From Monocercomonoides exilis (Eukaryota; Preaxostyla; Oxymonadida; Polymastigidae): a stretch of DNA of 64,000 nucleotides. Positions 45,201 through 60,069 of this stretch are shown piece by piece (the first letter of the stretch is position 1; each line of letters opens with the position of its first letter). The stretch lies in assembly GCA_001643675.2 (NCBI GenBank), contig LSRY02000018.1, positions 930,001-994,000 on the forward strand. Reading direction: 5' to 3'. The position numbers were made by a program, and so were the translations under genes. The notes beneath the pieces were generated by a model, which was given only the letters and a program-made list of their open reading frames with translations, was not told the origin of the DNA and searched no databases.

Positions 45201-48200
45201 TTTTCCTTCTTCATTTAAAATTGTACGTTCAACAAAGTCATCTGGAACACATACTGCAAGGTTAGTTGAAATTGGAGTTCGAATACCTATTTGTTCATCC
45301 TTTTTTCTTTTAAGATCCGTTTTGCGATCAGAAGAAAAACCATTTTCATCAAACAAATTGCTTGAACGTTCGTTTTGATCGACTTCACCACCAATCAAAA
45401 TGTTTCCAGAACTTTTATCTTCAGATTCTTTTTTCATCATGTTTGTTGTTCTCATTCCATATCCATCTTTTGTTTGACACAGCGATTTGCTTCTTTGACT
45501 TTGCTTGCTGTTGCCTTGCTCATCTTTTCCTTTGACAGAAATAAGACAACTGTTGTAGATCAACTCCGCAGGCGACGGAGGAATAGCAGCTAGTCTCCGT
45601 TCTGTATTAACAATTCCTTCAGATCCAAGCATTCCCTGAACAACTTGATTACCTCCCGTGCACAAAAGGTGAATGAATGAAAGGGATGTCATCAAATATT
45701 TTAATGAAATCTGTTCTGTTGAAGATGAGAAAAGATTAATATTTTTCTTTTGCAAAAGTTTTGAAGAAATATGGCTTTCAATAAGATGCCGTAAAGGAAT
45801 TCCCATTCGAATTTCTTCTATTCTAATATTATTAAATGCAAGCCCTTGATATTCCTCATTGGAAAATAGATTACTAAGATCCTTCATTGCTGCAAGAGTG
45901 TACTTGTTACCATAATTTGAACTTTCACTCGTTTTTTGCCAATCAAATCCATGTTTTCCTCTTTCATTTCTTTCGCTATTCGTAGTACTTTCTTCATTCA
46001 TCGAAGTATTATTGTTTTTACCTCTGTCAATTGCTTTTCTGAATCTAAATCGTTCAACCTCAGCAGCAAAATGAGCAGGAAATGAGAAAATGCCAGCTTT
46101 CATAAGCTGAACGGCAACTTGGATCGTATAATTCAGTAATTTTGGAATTGGTTCATCATCTGCAGAATAATCAATTTGTCTAAGATGTTCATCAATTTGA
46201 TATTGATGAAGTGAAGATGAATTACGCTGCGTTGTTGAAGAAGAAGTTGTGGCGGGTGAGTAACCATTTGATTTTTGATTTGCGTTTGCTTGTGCACTCT
46301 GAGAATAGATGCTGGCAACTCCAAGTATCCTTTCTTCCTCCTTCATTTCAACTTCTTTCCTTCTCCAAATGTTTTTTCCTCCAATAAAACACCGAAGTGT
46401 TTCCATCGCAGCAATTGCGGTAGGCAAATGTGGAGACGAAACCTGAAGCAGCACACGCCACAGACACCCTGTCTGGAAAAGCCACATTCTTAGAGCATCC
46501 CGAGCCTCCAATTTTGGCAGAGACGACATCATAGACTTTGCAGCAACGAATATATTCAAGAGAACAGCTGATTCTTCCTCCACGATTCTGTTTGGAAGCA
46601 AAGACATGAAGCGCACAAGGCGAGTGACAGAAGAAGTTGCAACAGACTGAATGGTTAGTGATGATGGCACAGAAAGCGCAGGACAGATTGGAAGGAGGGG
46701 CAATGTCTGCGAAGCATAATGTTCCCAGCAAAGCGGTGCATAAAGAGAAAATGGATGGGAAAGCACAGTTCGTGATGTGCGCAAAATGTCGAATGTTTGA
46801 TCGTCCTCGGCACTATTGCTTTCTAGCAAATGAGTAGTTAATTGCGATTGGAGTGATACTGAATTAGAAGAAGATGAAAAAATAGAAGAAGCTATTGAAT
46901 TCTTCAAAGATTTCAACTTTTCTATTTCTATCAATGTCGAACGAGCATCATTGATGAAAATTGTTGGGTTATTTGCCAGCAAACAAACTCCTTCTTCTAT
47001 TTCAGGTGTGAACAATACAAAAGGCAAGTGAAGTACATTTTGCAGTGCAAAAGAAGAGAACTTTGTTATCAATGAAATCAGCGTTGTGGAGTCGTGTGTC
47101 AGTTCAAGCACTTGCTTCACCAAATATGGATGAAGAAGATTTGGGTGGGTAGATGGAAGTTTATTAAATGAAGATGAATCAGAAAACTTATTTGGGCTTG
47201 TTGCAATTGAAGAGGGAGTAGAAGCTGTCGATGATGAGGCTGAAACAGCTGAAAGTGGAAGACAAATTTGAGGCAATGAAACAAAATCTTCAGTTTCCAT
47301 TGCAAACAATCTTCGTGGGAAGATACGAATATCATCTTCGTATTCTTCGTCTCTGTTGCCCATTCCTCCACTAAATTTCACACTTTGAATTGGTGCTCCA
47401 TTTCCTCCGTTTGTTCCGCTATTTGCAATTCCATTTGAAGTAAATGAACCTGAGCTTTCACCAGGTGTAGTACTGATCCCTTGCAATTCTATTTCCTCAT
47501 CTTCTTCATCGGAATCTCCTCCGCGGCAGCACATCGACAAAACTCTACTTCTCTTCTTCTTCTTTTTGCGCAAAAACCTTTTCATCTCAAAATTATTCAA
47601 TCTTGTTTCTCCAACGATCCATTCCCCACTACTTCTTTCAGCATAAAAGTCACCACCCACATACGTGTCCTTCCTGTCGTATTCCTTGAGGAATGGGAAA
47701 TAAGGATTAAGAAGAGAAAGCATACGGCAAAGGAAGAGCAGACTAATGCTGATCCTTGCAGTGCTTTCTGCACACAGAACACAGAACTGAAATGCGTGAT
47801 GAATGCAACTGAGTTCATTTGTGTTGATCTCATCGTTTGCAAGCCCTTCCGATAAATAATGCATGGACAATGTTGCAATTGACGCTGTGGAAATAGGAGA
47901 GGAAGACGATGATATGACCGATGAAGAAGCAGTTGAAGAAGCTGCTTGTAAATCTTCAGGTTCTGTTTCCATCAATTGTGAATCCATCGAAGATTCCTGT
48001 TCTGAAGACGAACCTTCAATCTGTCTGGTTGAATATCCATCAAACGCATTTGATGCAATGGCAGAGGTGGAGCGTGCGCTGAGATCGGTGTACCCCTTTG
48101 CAGACTGTGAAAATGGATACAGTCCGGTTTCTGCTCCTCGCATCAGCATAGCAATCAGATTAGGACGTGAATAAAGCATACTCATTCGCTTCGTAGTGCG

Positions 48201-51200
48201 GTCGCACCATGAAAGCTGTTCTTCGTTTGTATCATTAAACAAATAGGATACAAGCTTGTCTTGACGCTCAGAGATGGCAGATGGAGGATAAATGCATTCC
48301 TCATCTTCGTCCAGCAGAGTATGGCTGAAGTATGATGCTTCTGTGGTGTTAAGCTGATAAACAAGATTATTGTCTCGCGCTTCTTCTGCTGTCATTCTTT
48401 CAACAAGAGCCACTTTCGCTTTTTCGTATCGCTTTTTTGTTTGAATTTTAATTTTAGTTGACGTAACCTTTTGAGATGAAGCACTTTGTGAAAGATGTTT
48501 CCTTTCACCAATGTATCTTCTATCTAACTCTCTCTGCAATCTATTGAATTTTTCTATTCTATCGAACTCTCTTTGCTTTCTCATTTCCAAAGTTAAGTGA
48601 AGCAAATACCGCTGTGATAGATGGTCTGCCACAAACATTCCAGAATGTCCCCAATGCGATTGCAAAGGAGGAATAAACAGCTGGCAAAGAGGAGAAAATA
48701 GAGGGAGCAAATCTCCAAACAGAAGCGATGTGAGAAGAAGGAAAGTGTATCGCAAATCTGCAGCTCTTTCTGCTCGTTGAAGAGCAATTTGTTGGGCTGA
48801 CAAAGGAGCAGCGGCTAAATTTTCTGCTTCGGACATTGGCGGAGGCGGAAGAGGAGCGAGCAATGCAGCAGAGTCGAGCTTGCGCTCCTGAATTGGATCA
48901 GGCAGTTGAACAAGCTCAGGATTAGAGTAATGCTGTTGGAGATATACAATACGACGAGAACAGCTGCCCATAGAATTCTTCTCAGAAGAGGACGTGGAAG
49001 AAGTCAAATCCACGTTTCCATTTCTGTTGCTTGCTCTGACCGATCTCAGTTGATCAATCTGATCAAATGACGGCTCAGGAACATTATCCATCTTGTACGT
49101 GCTACGATATACGTTGTCAAGCATGTGAGCTTTCCACTTTGTGTTCAACTGTAGCTCATTTTCGTTGTACTTGACCAAATGCCCGCTTCTGAACGAATGG
49201 TATGCAACAGGAATCTCTGTGGATCGATCATTAATTGCTTCTCTTCTCCATAAAAGTGATGCTTCATAGCTTCTTTCTTGCAGCTTTATCCTTTCAACTC
49301 TTTCCTTTTCACTGAGTTCGTTCAGTTTTTCCTTCAAATCGTGGCTTTGTGTAATATTTGCGAAAATGTTTATATTCGATCCTTGTGCATTCTGATTCTG
49401 CTGTTGTTGTTTGATATCTCCATTTCCCTTCTTCTTTCTTTGTCCTCCATTTGCGCCTCCAATGAAATTTCCAAGCATTGCATTGTCGTCACTATCCTCC
49501 TCTCCTCCATCAACATCCATTTTCACTTTTACCAGCTGTCGTGTATCTACATAGCACTTTCTCAGCATTGGAACAGTTGACAAGCCACACAGTTCCAACA
49601 GAGCACCAGTAACATCTTCGCAATGAGAAGCACACCAAGATGACAGAATGACAACACACGCACGCTCAGCTGGGAGAAATGAAGAGAGTCCTTCAGGCAT
49701 CACATTGGTTGAAGATGATGCAGAAGAAGCTGAAGAGTTTAATGTGGATGAAATTGTAATAGAAAGAAGAGAAGAAATAGAAGACAAAAGAGGGCGGGGA
49801 AGTTCGTGCGAGTGATTCACAAGAAGAGAGGCAAGCTGTGTAAATGGAGCGAAATGACGAAGGATAGAAGTAATTTGGTGGGAAAATGAGTATGAAAGAG
49901 AAGCAGAAGACGAGGAAGAGGAAGAGGAAGAGGAAGAAGACGAAGTGATAGGATTGTAAAGATTGATTGAATTTGCTTGATTTCCACTGCTTCTGCAGAG
50001 AGCAGTCAAAAATGAAACAACAGAGACAGTTTCAGAAAGAAGATTTTCGGTGTGTTTGAGAAGTTTGCTTAGAAGAAATACAATTTCTGCCAAAATCAAT
50101 CTCCTCTGCTGCGTTTCTGGATGAATAGCAGATGAGCTATTCATGTTTCCAGAAGAAGCAGAGGAAGTAGAAGAAGAAATGATTTCTCTGATTCTTTCAG
50201 GCATAGAAGACAGTTCTTGCGAAACAACAGTATCATACAAAATATCGTTGATTGTCAAATCCACACAAACAGGCAAGATTGTTCTGGATGAGCTCGCAGA
50301 ACTGGATGATTTCAATTCAGGGAAGTAATTTGACAGAAATGCATTCAGCATGTCAAAATCTGCAATTATACTCCTTGCGAGATTGGTGGCTGCAAGAGGC
50401 AACGCAAAGAAACTATCTTCAACGATTGATGAATTCAAAGCAGAAGAGGAAGTGGATGATGGTAAAAAGAATGAACGTAACCTCGGGGGTGCAATGTTTA
50501 CCATTCCTTTATTGTTAATATTCTCTTCATAAAACGAAATAGAGTCTTGCTTCATCCCGTTTCTTTCATGCGAGCCATCCTTCGGATTCAGACTTTGCAG
50601 ATCTGGAATGGAAATATCAGGTGCAGTAAATTGCTTCGAAGAAGGTGATTTTCTGTTGGAAGGTGCAGCAAAAGAGATCGATTTCACACCCTTTTGAGAA
50701 GTTGTTGATGAAGAAGAAATCTCGTTTTTGTTCAATTCCACATCTTTCCCATGCATTCTCTTTTTAAATGCACTCACTAGCAACCACAACCTCTCTAACA
50801 GATCGTCTGCCATTTCCTCCTCAAACTGCAGCGACAGAAACGAAGCAGGGCGGACAATGCTGTTCAGAATGATCTGCTGATTGCGGCGAATGGGCTCTGC
50901 AAGTGAAGTGAGGCAGCTGGCATTGGGGCTTCCACAGGCAGAAGAGAAGATCTCGAGAAAGAGAGAAAGAGAGAGAAATGGTGGATCTCTTAGAGGAAGA
51001 AAAGTGTGCTGGATGACTTCTGAAAAGGCGGATGATGACATGTCTGATGAAAGTGATGAATGAGTTGAATGAGAATTCGGCTCTTTTGATGGAAGCAATT
51101 GAATACGAGCAAGCTGAGTAAATGCATCTGACTCTGTTTGATTCTCTTCGTTCTCTTTCTCACCCTTCAGCAAGCCCACAACATTTTGCCTGCCTTTCTC

Positions 51201-54200
51201 TCTCTTTCTCCTCAGTTCCACTCTTCCCGCTATCTCTTTTTCTCTTCCCTTTGCTGTTGCCATTGAAAGGTTTGATATTGTCTTCATCTGATCGATGCTA
51301 AGTGCAATGCGGAAGTCTGCGCAGTTGAGCAGAGAAAGCAGCAGCAAAGCGGCAGGGATTGATCCAGCCGACACATCAGAGAAGATTAGCGGGAGAAGCG
51401 GCAGAAAGATGAGAGGGAAGGAGATTTCGTTGATCTTGTTGTGCGCAAGCGCAAAGACGGCGATGAGGAGGAAGAGAAGAGCAAACACGTGTCTGTTGCG
51501 GAAGATGTGCGGTAGCTGAGTCAAAAGATCGAACAATAGCTGCGGCACATCGAGAAGTGAGCAGATATGGAGAATGTGCTCAGATGGAAGCGTCAACGAC
51601 GAAGTTGTCGAAAACGTGGTTATTTGGTTGCCTGACACAAATTCTGTTTTCCCTTCCTTTTCAATCTTTTGCTCTGCCAGTTTTTCGTTTTCCTCCTCTT
51701 TCAAAACAGCATCCAGCGAAAAAGTCGAAAAACGGGAGCTTCGAATAGCACTGTCTTCTCTCGAATGCGCTAACACAGAAACACGAGGAAGCAGAATGGA
51801 ATACACTGCGTCTGTCAGCTGGTCAATACGTTCCTTTGCCATTGCTTGTGAGCTGGCAGCGCTGTGGAGGTAGAAGGAAAGATAGTCAGACACATCAGCT
51901 GATTCTTCATCTGATGAAGAGGAAGAATGTGAATGTGCATTGATAGAGAAAGAAGAAGAAGAAATGCTCTTCTTCTCATTCTTTTCTTTATTTCCTTTGC
52001 CATCTGCATCTGAATGTGCTCTAATTCTTCTAAATCTGACTGGATTTTCCACCCTCACAACTTCACATAAGTCGCACATCCGCAGCAGCAACAGCGTTTC
52101 CATCAGCCGATTCTCATTTGTCGGTGGGCGAAGCATCAGCTCCCTCAAAAACTTGACTGTCTGCTTCATCAAATCGTGTTTGGAGCACTGCATATCCTCA
52201 ACAGATTCAATGTCCTCCGTTTCATCGGCTTGATTGTTATCTTTTCTCTCTTTTAATTTTCCTTTTCCTCTTTCTCCAAGTGCAATTCCTTCTTCCTCTT
52301 CCTCCTCGCTTTCCTCTTCTTCAAATTCTTCTTCCCCTCCTCCTTCCTCAGCTGATGCTTGATACCTCATCGTCATCACACCCAGCGATGCTGCAGCATT
52401 CAGCGAGGAGACAAAGAACTGAAGCCTCTTCCTGTTCAGGCCTTCGTGTGAAGGAGACAAGAAAGTGAAGTTGTTGAGCGAATGAGAAAGGAAAGGAGAG
52501 ATGTGGACAGCGTTGTTAAACACAGGAAGCGGAGGAATGAGAGAGTTGTAGTCGGATTGGTATAGCTGGTGGATCAGAAGCGGCTGAAGTGCAGAATGTT
52601 TGCGTTTTGGTGCAATGGAAACAGAAGTGAAACCAGAAAATGGATCGGATTTTTTGTTCATCCGTTTCATTTGAGTGTTGCTGCTTGAAAATGATTGTGA
52701 ATTGATTCCATTGTTTGCTACATTCCCCATTTCTTCTTCCTCCTCTTCCTCTTCTCTGACTTGCTCTTCCTCTTCCTTCCTCTTCCTCAGCTTCCACAGT
52801 CTGTCAGCAAACATCCACCAGATGCGCTTCATCTGTTTGATCTGGTTTGTTGCCTGTCCCATCAGCAGAAGCGTCGCCAGCAAGATTTGCGCTCCTTCAA
52901 ACTGGAACTTCAGCATTGGCTGCCTCTTCATTCTGTCGGAAATCAGAGAGAGTGAGTTTTTCTCTTTCGTCACAGCTGCCTCTTCCACTTCGCGATAATG
53001 AAGCAATTCGGAGACGGTGAGGCGAGATTGATTGGGTTGGGCAAGTTGTGCGGATGATGAAGAGGAGGAGGAGGAAGAAGAAGAAGATGATGATGATGTA
53101 TTTGAAGATTGTGATGATTGCGTTGATAAATTAGATGAAGAATTTGAATTGGATGAATAAGAAGAAGAAGAAGAAGAAGAAGCATCATGTGAATTGTTAC
53201 TCCTGCGGTTGGACATCCCATCCAGTTCCTTCAGTCTTCTCTGCAGCAGCCTTCCTTCTTCAGTCACTGGAAGCAAAGGCATGTTCTCCTTCTTGTTGCT
53301 ATCCAAACCAGAATACGGCTCATCCAGCAGAGGGGCGAGGATTAACAGCATCGAAATGCCACTTCGAATGTCGCATTCTTCGTAGTCGAAGGAAATGTGG
53401 TTGGAGAGCAGGAGAACGATAAGTGAGTGGATGATTTCCTTCAAAAGGGGAAGACGAGACGGGTCAGATGTCAGCCAATGTGCTGTTTGGCGAGCAGACT
53501 CGAAGGAGAAGGAGAAGGAGAGGTGGTCAGAGACTGATATGGTGGAGGAGGATGAAGAGGAAGAGGAAGAGGAGGAAGAAGATAATGATGATGTCGATGA
53601 AGTGTTTGCATTAGTTCCAATTGAAGAAGAAGAAGAAGAAGCAACAGTAGCTGAAGCAGAAGAATTATTTACAGCAGGCAAACTGGCATAACTTCCCTTG
53701 TTGTATTCCTCAAACGAGTCTTCGAATTCACCTCGAACACCCAAAAAGGAAGGAAGCGAACTTGAAATGAACGAGGAAGCATTTGCAGGTGCTTTGTAGA
53801 CAGAGCAGAAAGGAGGTGCAATTTCAGACACAAATTTCCTGGTTTTGTGCGTGACGAAAGCGAAGACGCGGTTTTGGGCAGTGAACAGAACAGAAGCACG
53901 CTCATTGAGAGAAGAATCAGAGGAGTATTGGTTATAATCAGAGAGGAGGAAATGAGAAGTTGAATGGGATTCTGTTGGGAGTGAAGAAGAGGATGATGAT
54001 GATGATGATGGAGGAGGAAGAGGAGGAGAAGGATGAGGCGGCGGCGGAGGAGGAGATCGACGCTTACGCCAACGTCGAGACGAAGGAGGTGGTGGCGGAG
54101 GAGGCGGAAGAAGACCCCTCTTTCCGCTCATTTTTTTGCCTGCCATTTTCAATTCCTGCTGTGTGAGCATCGCTGTAATCTGGTTTTTCTGCTGTTCTAT

Positions 54201-57200
54201 CGAATTCTGCCTCATCAGCCTTTGTTGCTGAAGTTGCGTGTTCGACAAGTCCAAAACAGGACACGCCAGACGAGCCATGAATCCTCTTATCCACCCGATT
54301 AGCACATTCATCACAGCCAAATCGATGTCCTTCTGAAGGATTTCATATGGAACTTCTTCTTCCTCTTCTTCTCCTTCTTTTTCTCCTTCTCCTTCGTTTA
54401 TGCTTGACAGTTGCATCAAGGGGGGAAGTGGAAGCAATCCAGTTGTGCTTTGGTTATTCCACTGATCATCAATATCAACTTTGATAAACTGCTCATTCTT
54501 CAATTTTCCTTCTCTTCTCTTCATCTCCTTCTCTCTTTCTCTTTCTCTCCTTCTCATCTCGCTTGCTCTGAACACATTGGCCATCCTCCATTTTGCCAGG
54601 GAAGTGTTTGGGCTGAGGATGAACGTGTGTCTGAGAAGCGACAAAGCAGCTGTTCTGACAGCAACTGGGATGAATGAAGAGCGGACGAGGCAAAGCAAAC
54701 AGGAAGGAGGGAAAAGTTTTCTGACTTGTGAAATGTTTGATGTGTGCTGGCCGATGCACAAGTCACGCAGGAGGAATAGAGAGAGGATGAAGTACTCGGG
54801 AAGAAGGGAGAGGAGGAGAGACTGGTGGGAAGATTCGAAGGTGAGGAGGGGGTCAGGGGATGGGGAAGATGAGGAAGATGAGGGAGATGAAGGAGAAGAT
54901 AATGAAGATGAAGACAAAGGAGAAGAAGAAGGTGATGGTGAAAAAGAGGAAGAAAAAGATGATGATGATGCATTTGGAGGAAGAGGAGTGGGAAGCGAAG
55001 GAGAAGGGTTGATGCCACACAACGTGAGTAAGTTAACTTCTCCAGCGATGCAAGAGATAGTCATTTTGCAGTGTGGAACAGTTGTATTGGAAGAAGAAGA
55101 AGATGATGACGACGAAGCATAAGGAGCATCTGAATATGAAGAATATGAGGAAGAAGAAAAAGAAGAAGCAATCTTTGGATTGTAGCAGCCATAGCGCATA
55201 TTCGCCTCTTCGTCAACCAGAGGAAAATAATATGGATCGTTTTGGATGTCTTCTTTGTTTGTGGTGATTATACACGATGAGACAGAACACAACATTCGAG
55301 AAAAGGAAAGAAGAGAAGTTTGCATCGATGCTTTGACAGCAGCTAGGCGAGTTTTTGTCCAAGTTGAAGAAGAAGAAGAAGAAGAATTCATCTTTTGTGC
55401 AGAAGAAGAAGAAGAAGACTTTGTAAATAAATTCAATCGAACTGCTTTTCTCTTCTTTTCTTCTTCCATTTTTTTCTCCTCTTCCTCCTTCTGCTTCTTC
55501 CTCAGTGCATTGATCAGCTGTATTGCATTCACCTTCGATCTTTTCCTCTTCCCTTCCTCTGCTTGCTTCTCCCTCACCGACCTCAGCATCATCTTCGCTA
55601 TTCGCGTGGCTGTTTCTTCTTTCTGCCCAAACAAAAGTACACCAATCATTGTCTGATTGCGTGCAATGGCATCATTCACACAGAGAGAAGAGGCAACGAG
55701 AGAGGAAAGAGGAGTGATTTGAGAAGGCGGAGGCTGCAATGAATGGAATGAATGAACACGAGTTTGGCTATCTTCGTCTTCGAGAAGAGAAAGAGGAGAG
55801 GCGGAGGAAAGAGAGGATAAAGAGAGGGAAGAAGAGGCAGAAGGAGAAAAAGTCGATGGAGGAGCTGAAGAAGATGATGAAGATGAAGAGGAGGAAGAAG
55901 AAGATGATGATGACGTGGAAGAAGAAGAAGAAGAAGATAAATTTTGATTTCCACCCAATTTCCCATTCCCATTCACACTTTGCTCAATAACCTCTTCCTC
56001 TCCTCCTCCACTTCCTCCTCCTCCTCCTCCTCCTCCTCCCAATCGCTTCCTCGCCCTCTTCTTCGCCATCTCCACAGCCTCTGCTCCTTCATTCATCAGT
56101 CTGAACAGCTTCTCCCCTGTCTTCGCACACGACTCGTCTTCAGGTGCCAGCGCTGTCTGCTGCATGCGCAGGTCGCTCATTGAAGCGATGCTGCCATTGG
56201 AATGGTGGGTGACAAGAGGAGGGGTCGCCAGCTGGGAAGAAGAGAAGATGGCAGAGAGGAGAGAAGGGGTGTGGCACAGGGAAGAAAGAAAGCGGAGGGT
56301 GCGGATGAGGTTGAGGAGCACACTGGCTGACTCGCTTGCTGTCATCGAGGCAATGCGGAGGGAAGGGATGACAGAGACACACGCCACGGAGTCTGAAGAG
56401 GCTGAAGAGGAGTTTGGTTGGACGATGGTTTTGATGGTGGTTGGAGAAGAAGAGGAAGAGAATGATGATGATGATGATGATGATGGAAGAGTTTTCTGTT
56501 GCTGTGGTTTTGTTGATGAAAATGGAGACTTAGCCAATGAAGATGACATCTGTTTTGGAGCAAATGGTGTTTGCTTCATTCCAACAGTAGATGATGTTGC
56601 TGCTGCTTTTGTTGTTGATGATGATGATTTCTGTTGAAATGCAACATTTGTAAGATTATTTGACTTTTCTTCATCTTCTCCTCCTTCTCTTGCCTGTGAA
56701 ATCTGTGTAATTTTCACATTCTCCTCTTCTTCATTTGCACCTTCCAAACTCATTTTCATCTGTTTGTTCTGTTTTTGCATCACTTTTTCCAAAGAAAACG
56801 GTTTGTTTGCGTTGAAAAGCAGAAAAACAAGTGGAGTTGACGGGATGTTCTCGGCAACAGTCTGATTGGTGGCAAAGAGACAGGTGAAGAGCGCAAGAGA
56901 AGCAGAAGGGTCGATGAAATGGATGTGGAGGAGCACAGAAAGAACTGGAATCTTCTTCAGAACAGGAACAGTTAAGCGAGTAGGGGTGATGTTTTGGTTG
57001 GTTTTGTTGTTATTTGCACTGTCATTATCAACATCAGCATCAAGTTCTTCTTTCTCTCCTTCTTCCTTTTCTCTTTCTCCTCCCTCTTTTCCTCCATCCT
57101 CCTTCAAGTTGCTCAGCAGCAGCTGGAATGTCTCCAGCGAATGAGGAGGTATGTTGACACACGAAGACACCACCGCCTTTGTCAGCTTGCTGTTTCCGAT

Positions 57201-60035
57201 GCACAAAATACACAGCATCATCAAAACTAAATGGACAGTCGAGCGAATCGTGCTAGTTGCCTGCAGAAGCTGCTTGGGGCTGCAGCGGACCGAAAAGAGA
57301 GGATGAGACAAGGAAAACGACGGGTTGAATGGAAAAGAAGATGGATCATTAATTTGTTCTGATCCAAAGTGAGTGTTTGCTTCTTCTCCTTCTTCTCCTT
57401 TAACATTTACTCCATTTAAATATTTCCCGCTCCCCAACATCCCATTCCTATATCTCCTTCTTCCTCCTTCCTCTCCTTCCCTCTCCCCTTGCCCCGGAAT
57501 CTCATACCCTTCCTCCAGTTCCATCTCCTCCTCCATCGCACACCCTCCATTCAGAATGTTCCATCCAACACACAAATGTGCCAATGTCTTCACGCACAAC
57601 ATCAGAACACCCACATCTGCCAGCGTCTCCTGCAGCCACAGTATTCGCTCGCCACTGGCTGAGCAGAAGGAAACAAGCTCAAACAGAAAATTCTGTGAAT
57701 TCGGGTCAAAATCGGGTGAGATGACAGAAATGAGAGAGGAGATGATGCCTGTGACTGTGTGGCAGAGAGAGAGAAGAGGGCGGAGTGGGAAAGGAGAAGG
57801 AACTGGGGGATGAAGTGGTTGTGGTGGTTGTTGGGATGATGTGGAAGGGGAAATCGAAGAGGAAGAGGAAGAAGAGGATGAAGATGATGATGATAACAAA
57901 TCTCCATTCGTTCTTCCATTCGTCATATTCTTCTTCTTCTTCTTCTCTTCCTCCTTCCCTCTCAAATACGCATTCATTCTTCCCTGATGTTCGTTCGCCA
58001 TCTGCTGCAGCAGTGCCTCATACATCCACAGCGAAATCGCCAAGTTCTTCGCCTTCTGAACAGTCTCACAGAGAAGCAGGGAGCTCAGAGGATGAGCTAA
58101 TTTCGCAGTCCAAGCGTCATTGTCATCAAGTGAAGGCGCCAAATGCACAAATGCTGCCGAAAGCAAAAAAGAGGAGAATTCTGTGCGGAAGAAGAAAGTT
58201 TGGCTGGGGTTGTATGTGGAGACGAGGGACTGGAGTGTTTTGGAGTGGCAGATTTGGAAGGAAGAGAGACGATGTTGGAGGAAATTGCGAGTGAAGGTGC
58301 GGTGCTGGAGAGAGAAAGAAGGGGAGAAGGAGGAAGAGAAGGAGGAAGAGGAGAAGGAAGGGTTGTTGAATGGAGAAGAAGGAAAAGAAGAAGAAGAAGG
58401 CATAATTGAAGATGGAGTTGTTGTTGATGACGACGAAGGCAATGTTTGAGCCATTCCATCTGAATGTGATTGGATATTCGACTTGGCAACTGCCCTTTTG
58501 AAACGCGAAGAAACTGCTGTGTCTTTCTCGTTCTTCTGCTTCGATAGCAAACTTCTTCTTTTTTGGTTCAATTTTCCTTTTCCTTCTTTTCCTTCTCCTC
58601 TTTTCTTCTCCTTTTCTTCCTCGTATTCTTCCTCGTCTTCCTCGTCTTCCATCAGCTCCTCCAAATAATCCCCCACGTTTTCATCCTCTTCCTCCCCTTC
58701 TTTCTCTCCACTCCCAAAAAAACCTCTCTTCCACCTCAGCCTCTTCATCCCAAACAAACTTTCTTCCCCATTCTTCTTCCCTCCTGTTGTGCTTCCATTG
58801 CTTATTGATCCAATAGATCCATTTGAGCTGTTCGAACTGTTTCCCATTGAAAACGATGTGTTTGCCGTTGAAATGTTCGCCTCCATCCCAACTTTCATTC
58901 CGGTCTGCTGGAGTGTCATGCCAGACGCCACGTGGCAGAGCATAGAGGCCGAATGGAGAGGAATGGGCTGTGAGTCAGAGAGAGAGGAAGAGGAAGAGGA
59001 GGAGGATGAGGAAGAAGAGGAAGAAGAAGATGATGATGATGAAATGTCTCCTGATTGAAGAGGGCGGAAACGCCAGAGGAACCAGGAGCTGTCGAATGGG
59101 ATGGATGAAGAAGAAGACGAAGAAGAAAATGATGATGAAGCCGATGATGAAGATGAAGGTAAAGGCATCAGACGCACTCTGTAAATAACATTGCGATTCT
59201 TCTCTAAATAACTCTCCTTTTCTTTTCCTTCTTTCTCTTTCTCTTTCTCTTTCATTTTATCTCCTTCTTCTCTTTCTCTTTCCTCTCCTTCCTTTTCTTC
59301 CTTTTCTTCCTCCTTCTTTCTCTCTCCTTTTTTTTTCCTTCCATTAGCCCATTCATCCAAATAACAGGGAACAACTGTCAAATACAAGCCAGTTGCAAAA
59401 TGTCTAATGAAAAATGAGTCCCCCCACAGCATCATCCCAGCAGAGCGGGTGAAGTGGTTGAGAAGGGTGGAAAATGGGGTGGAGCCAGAGAAGGAGGAAG
59501 GAGAAGAGGAAGAAGAAGAAATAGAAGAAGAAGATGATGATGATGTTGATGTTGACGCTGATTGCAATGAAAGTGAAGTGATTTCAGTGTTATTTGAAGA
59601 AGCTGATCTGAATTCCTTGCCTCCTTCACAAACTCCTTTGAATTGTGGCTCAATCATCCAATATTCCCCCACACTTTCTCTTTTCATCCTTCCAGAAACA
59701 ATTTTTCTGCCGGCAAAATTTGAATAATTACCATAACTGTTATTATTATTATTTTCCTGTGTAAATGCAGCCAGAGGTCTCAAAAAGGGAATAGACGAGT
59801 GGGAGGCAGTGACTAAGCGGGGGTCGTCAGAAGACAGAAGAGGTGACGAATTTGAGGCTAATTTGCGGCTGAGGATGGAGCCTTGCCCCAAAACACGCAT
59901 AAAACGGAGGAGAAGAATCATCCGGCGCACCTGCTGGGAGAAGAGGGACCGGCGGACTGGAAATGTGAGAGAGAGAAAGAGAGAAAGAGAGAAATAGAGA
60001 GAGTGAGTGAGTGAGTGAGAGTGAGAGTGTGAGAG

Positions 60036-60069
<34 letters not shown>

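Noticed and set aside
54970-56640. Large plus-strand ORFs opposite the channel gene
   Set aside because: They are low-complexity antisense shadows (Glu/Lys or Leu/His runs) of Ser and acidic tracts in the channel.
42231-59930. A Streblomastix-like code with TAA and TAG as glutamine
   Set aside because: The 17.7-kb exon is rich in glutamine written only CAA/CAG, and eS6 and the DUF2804 gene stop naturally at TAA.
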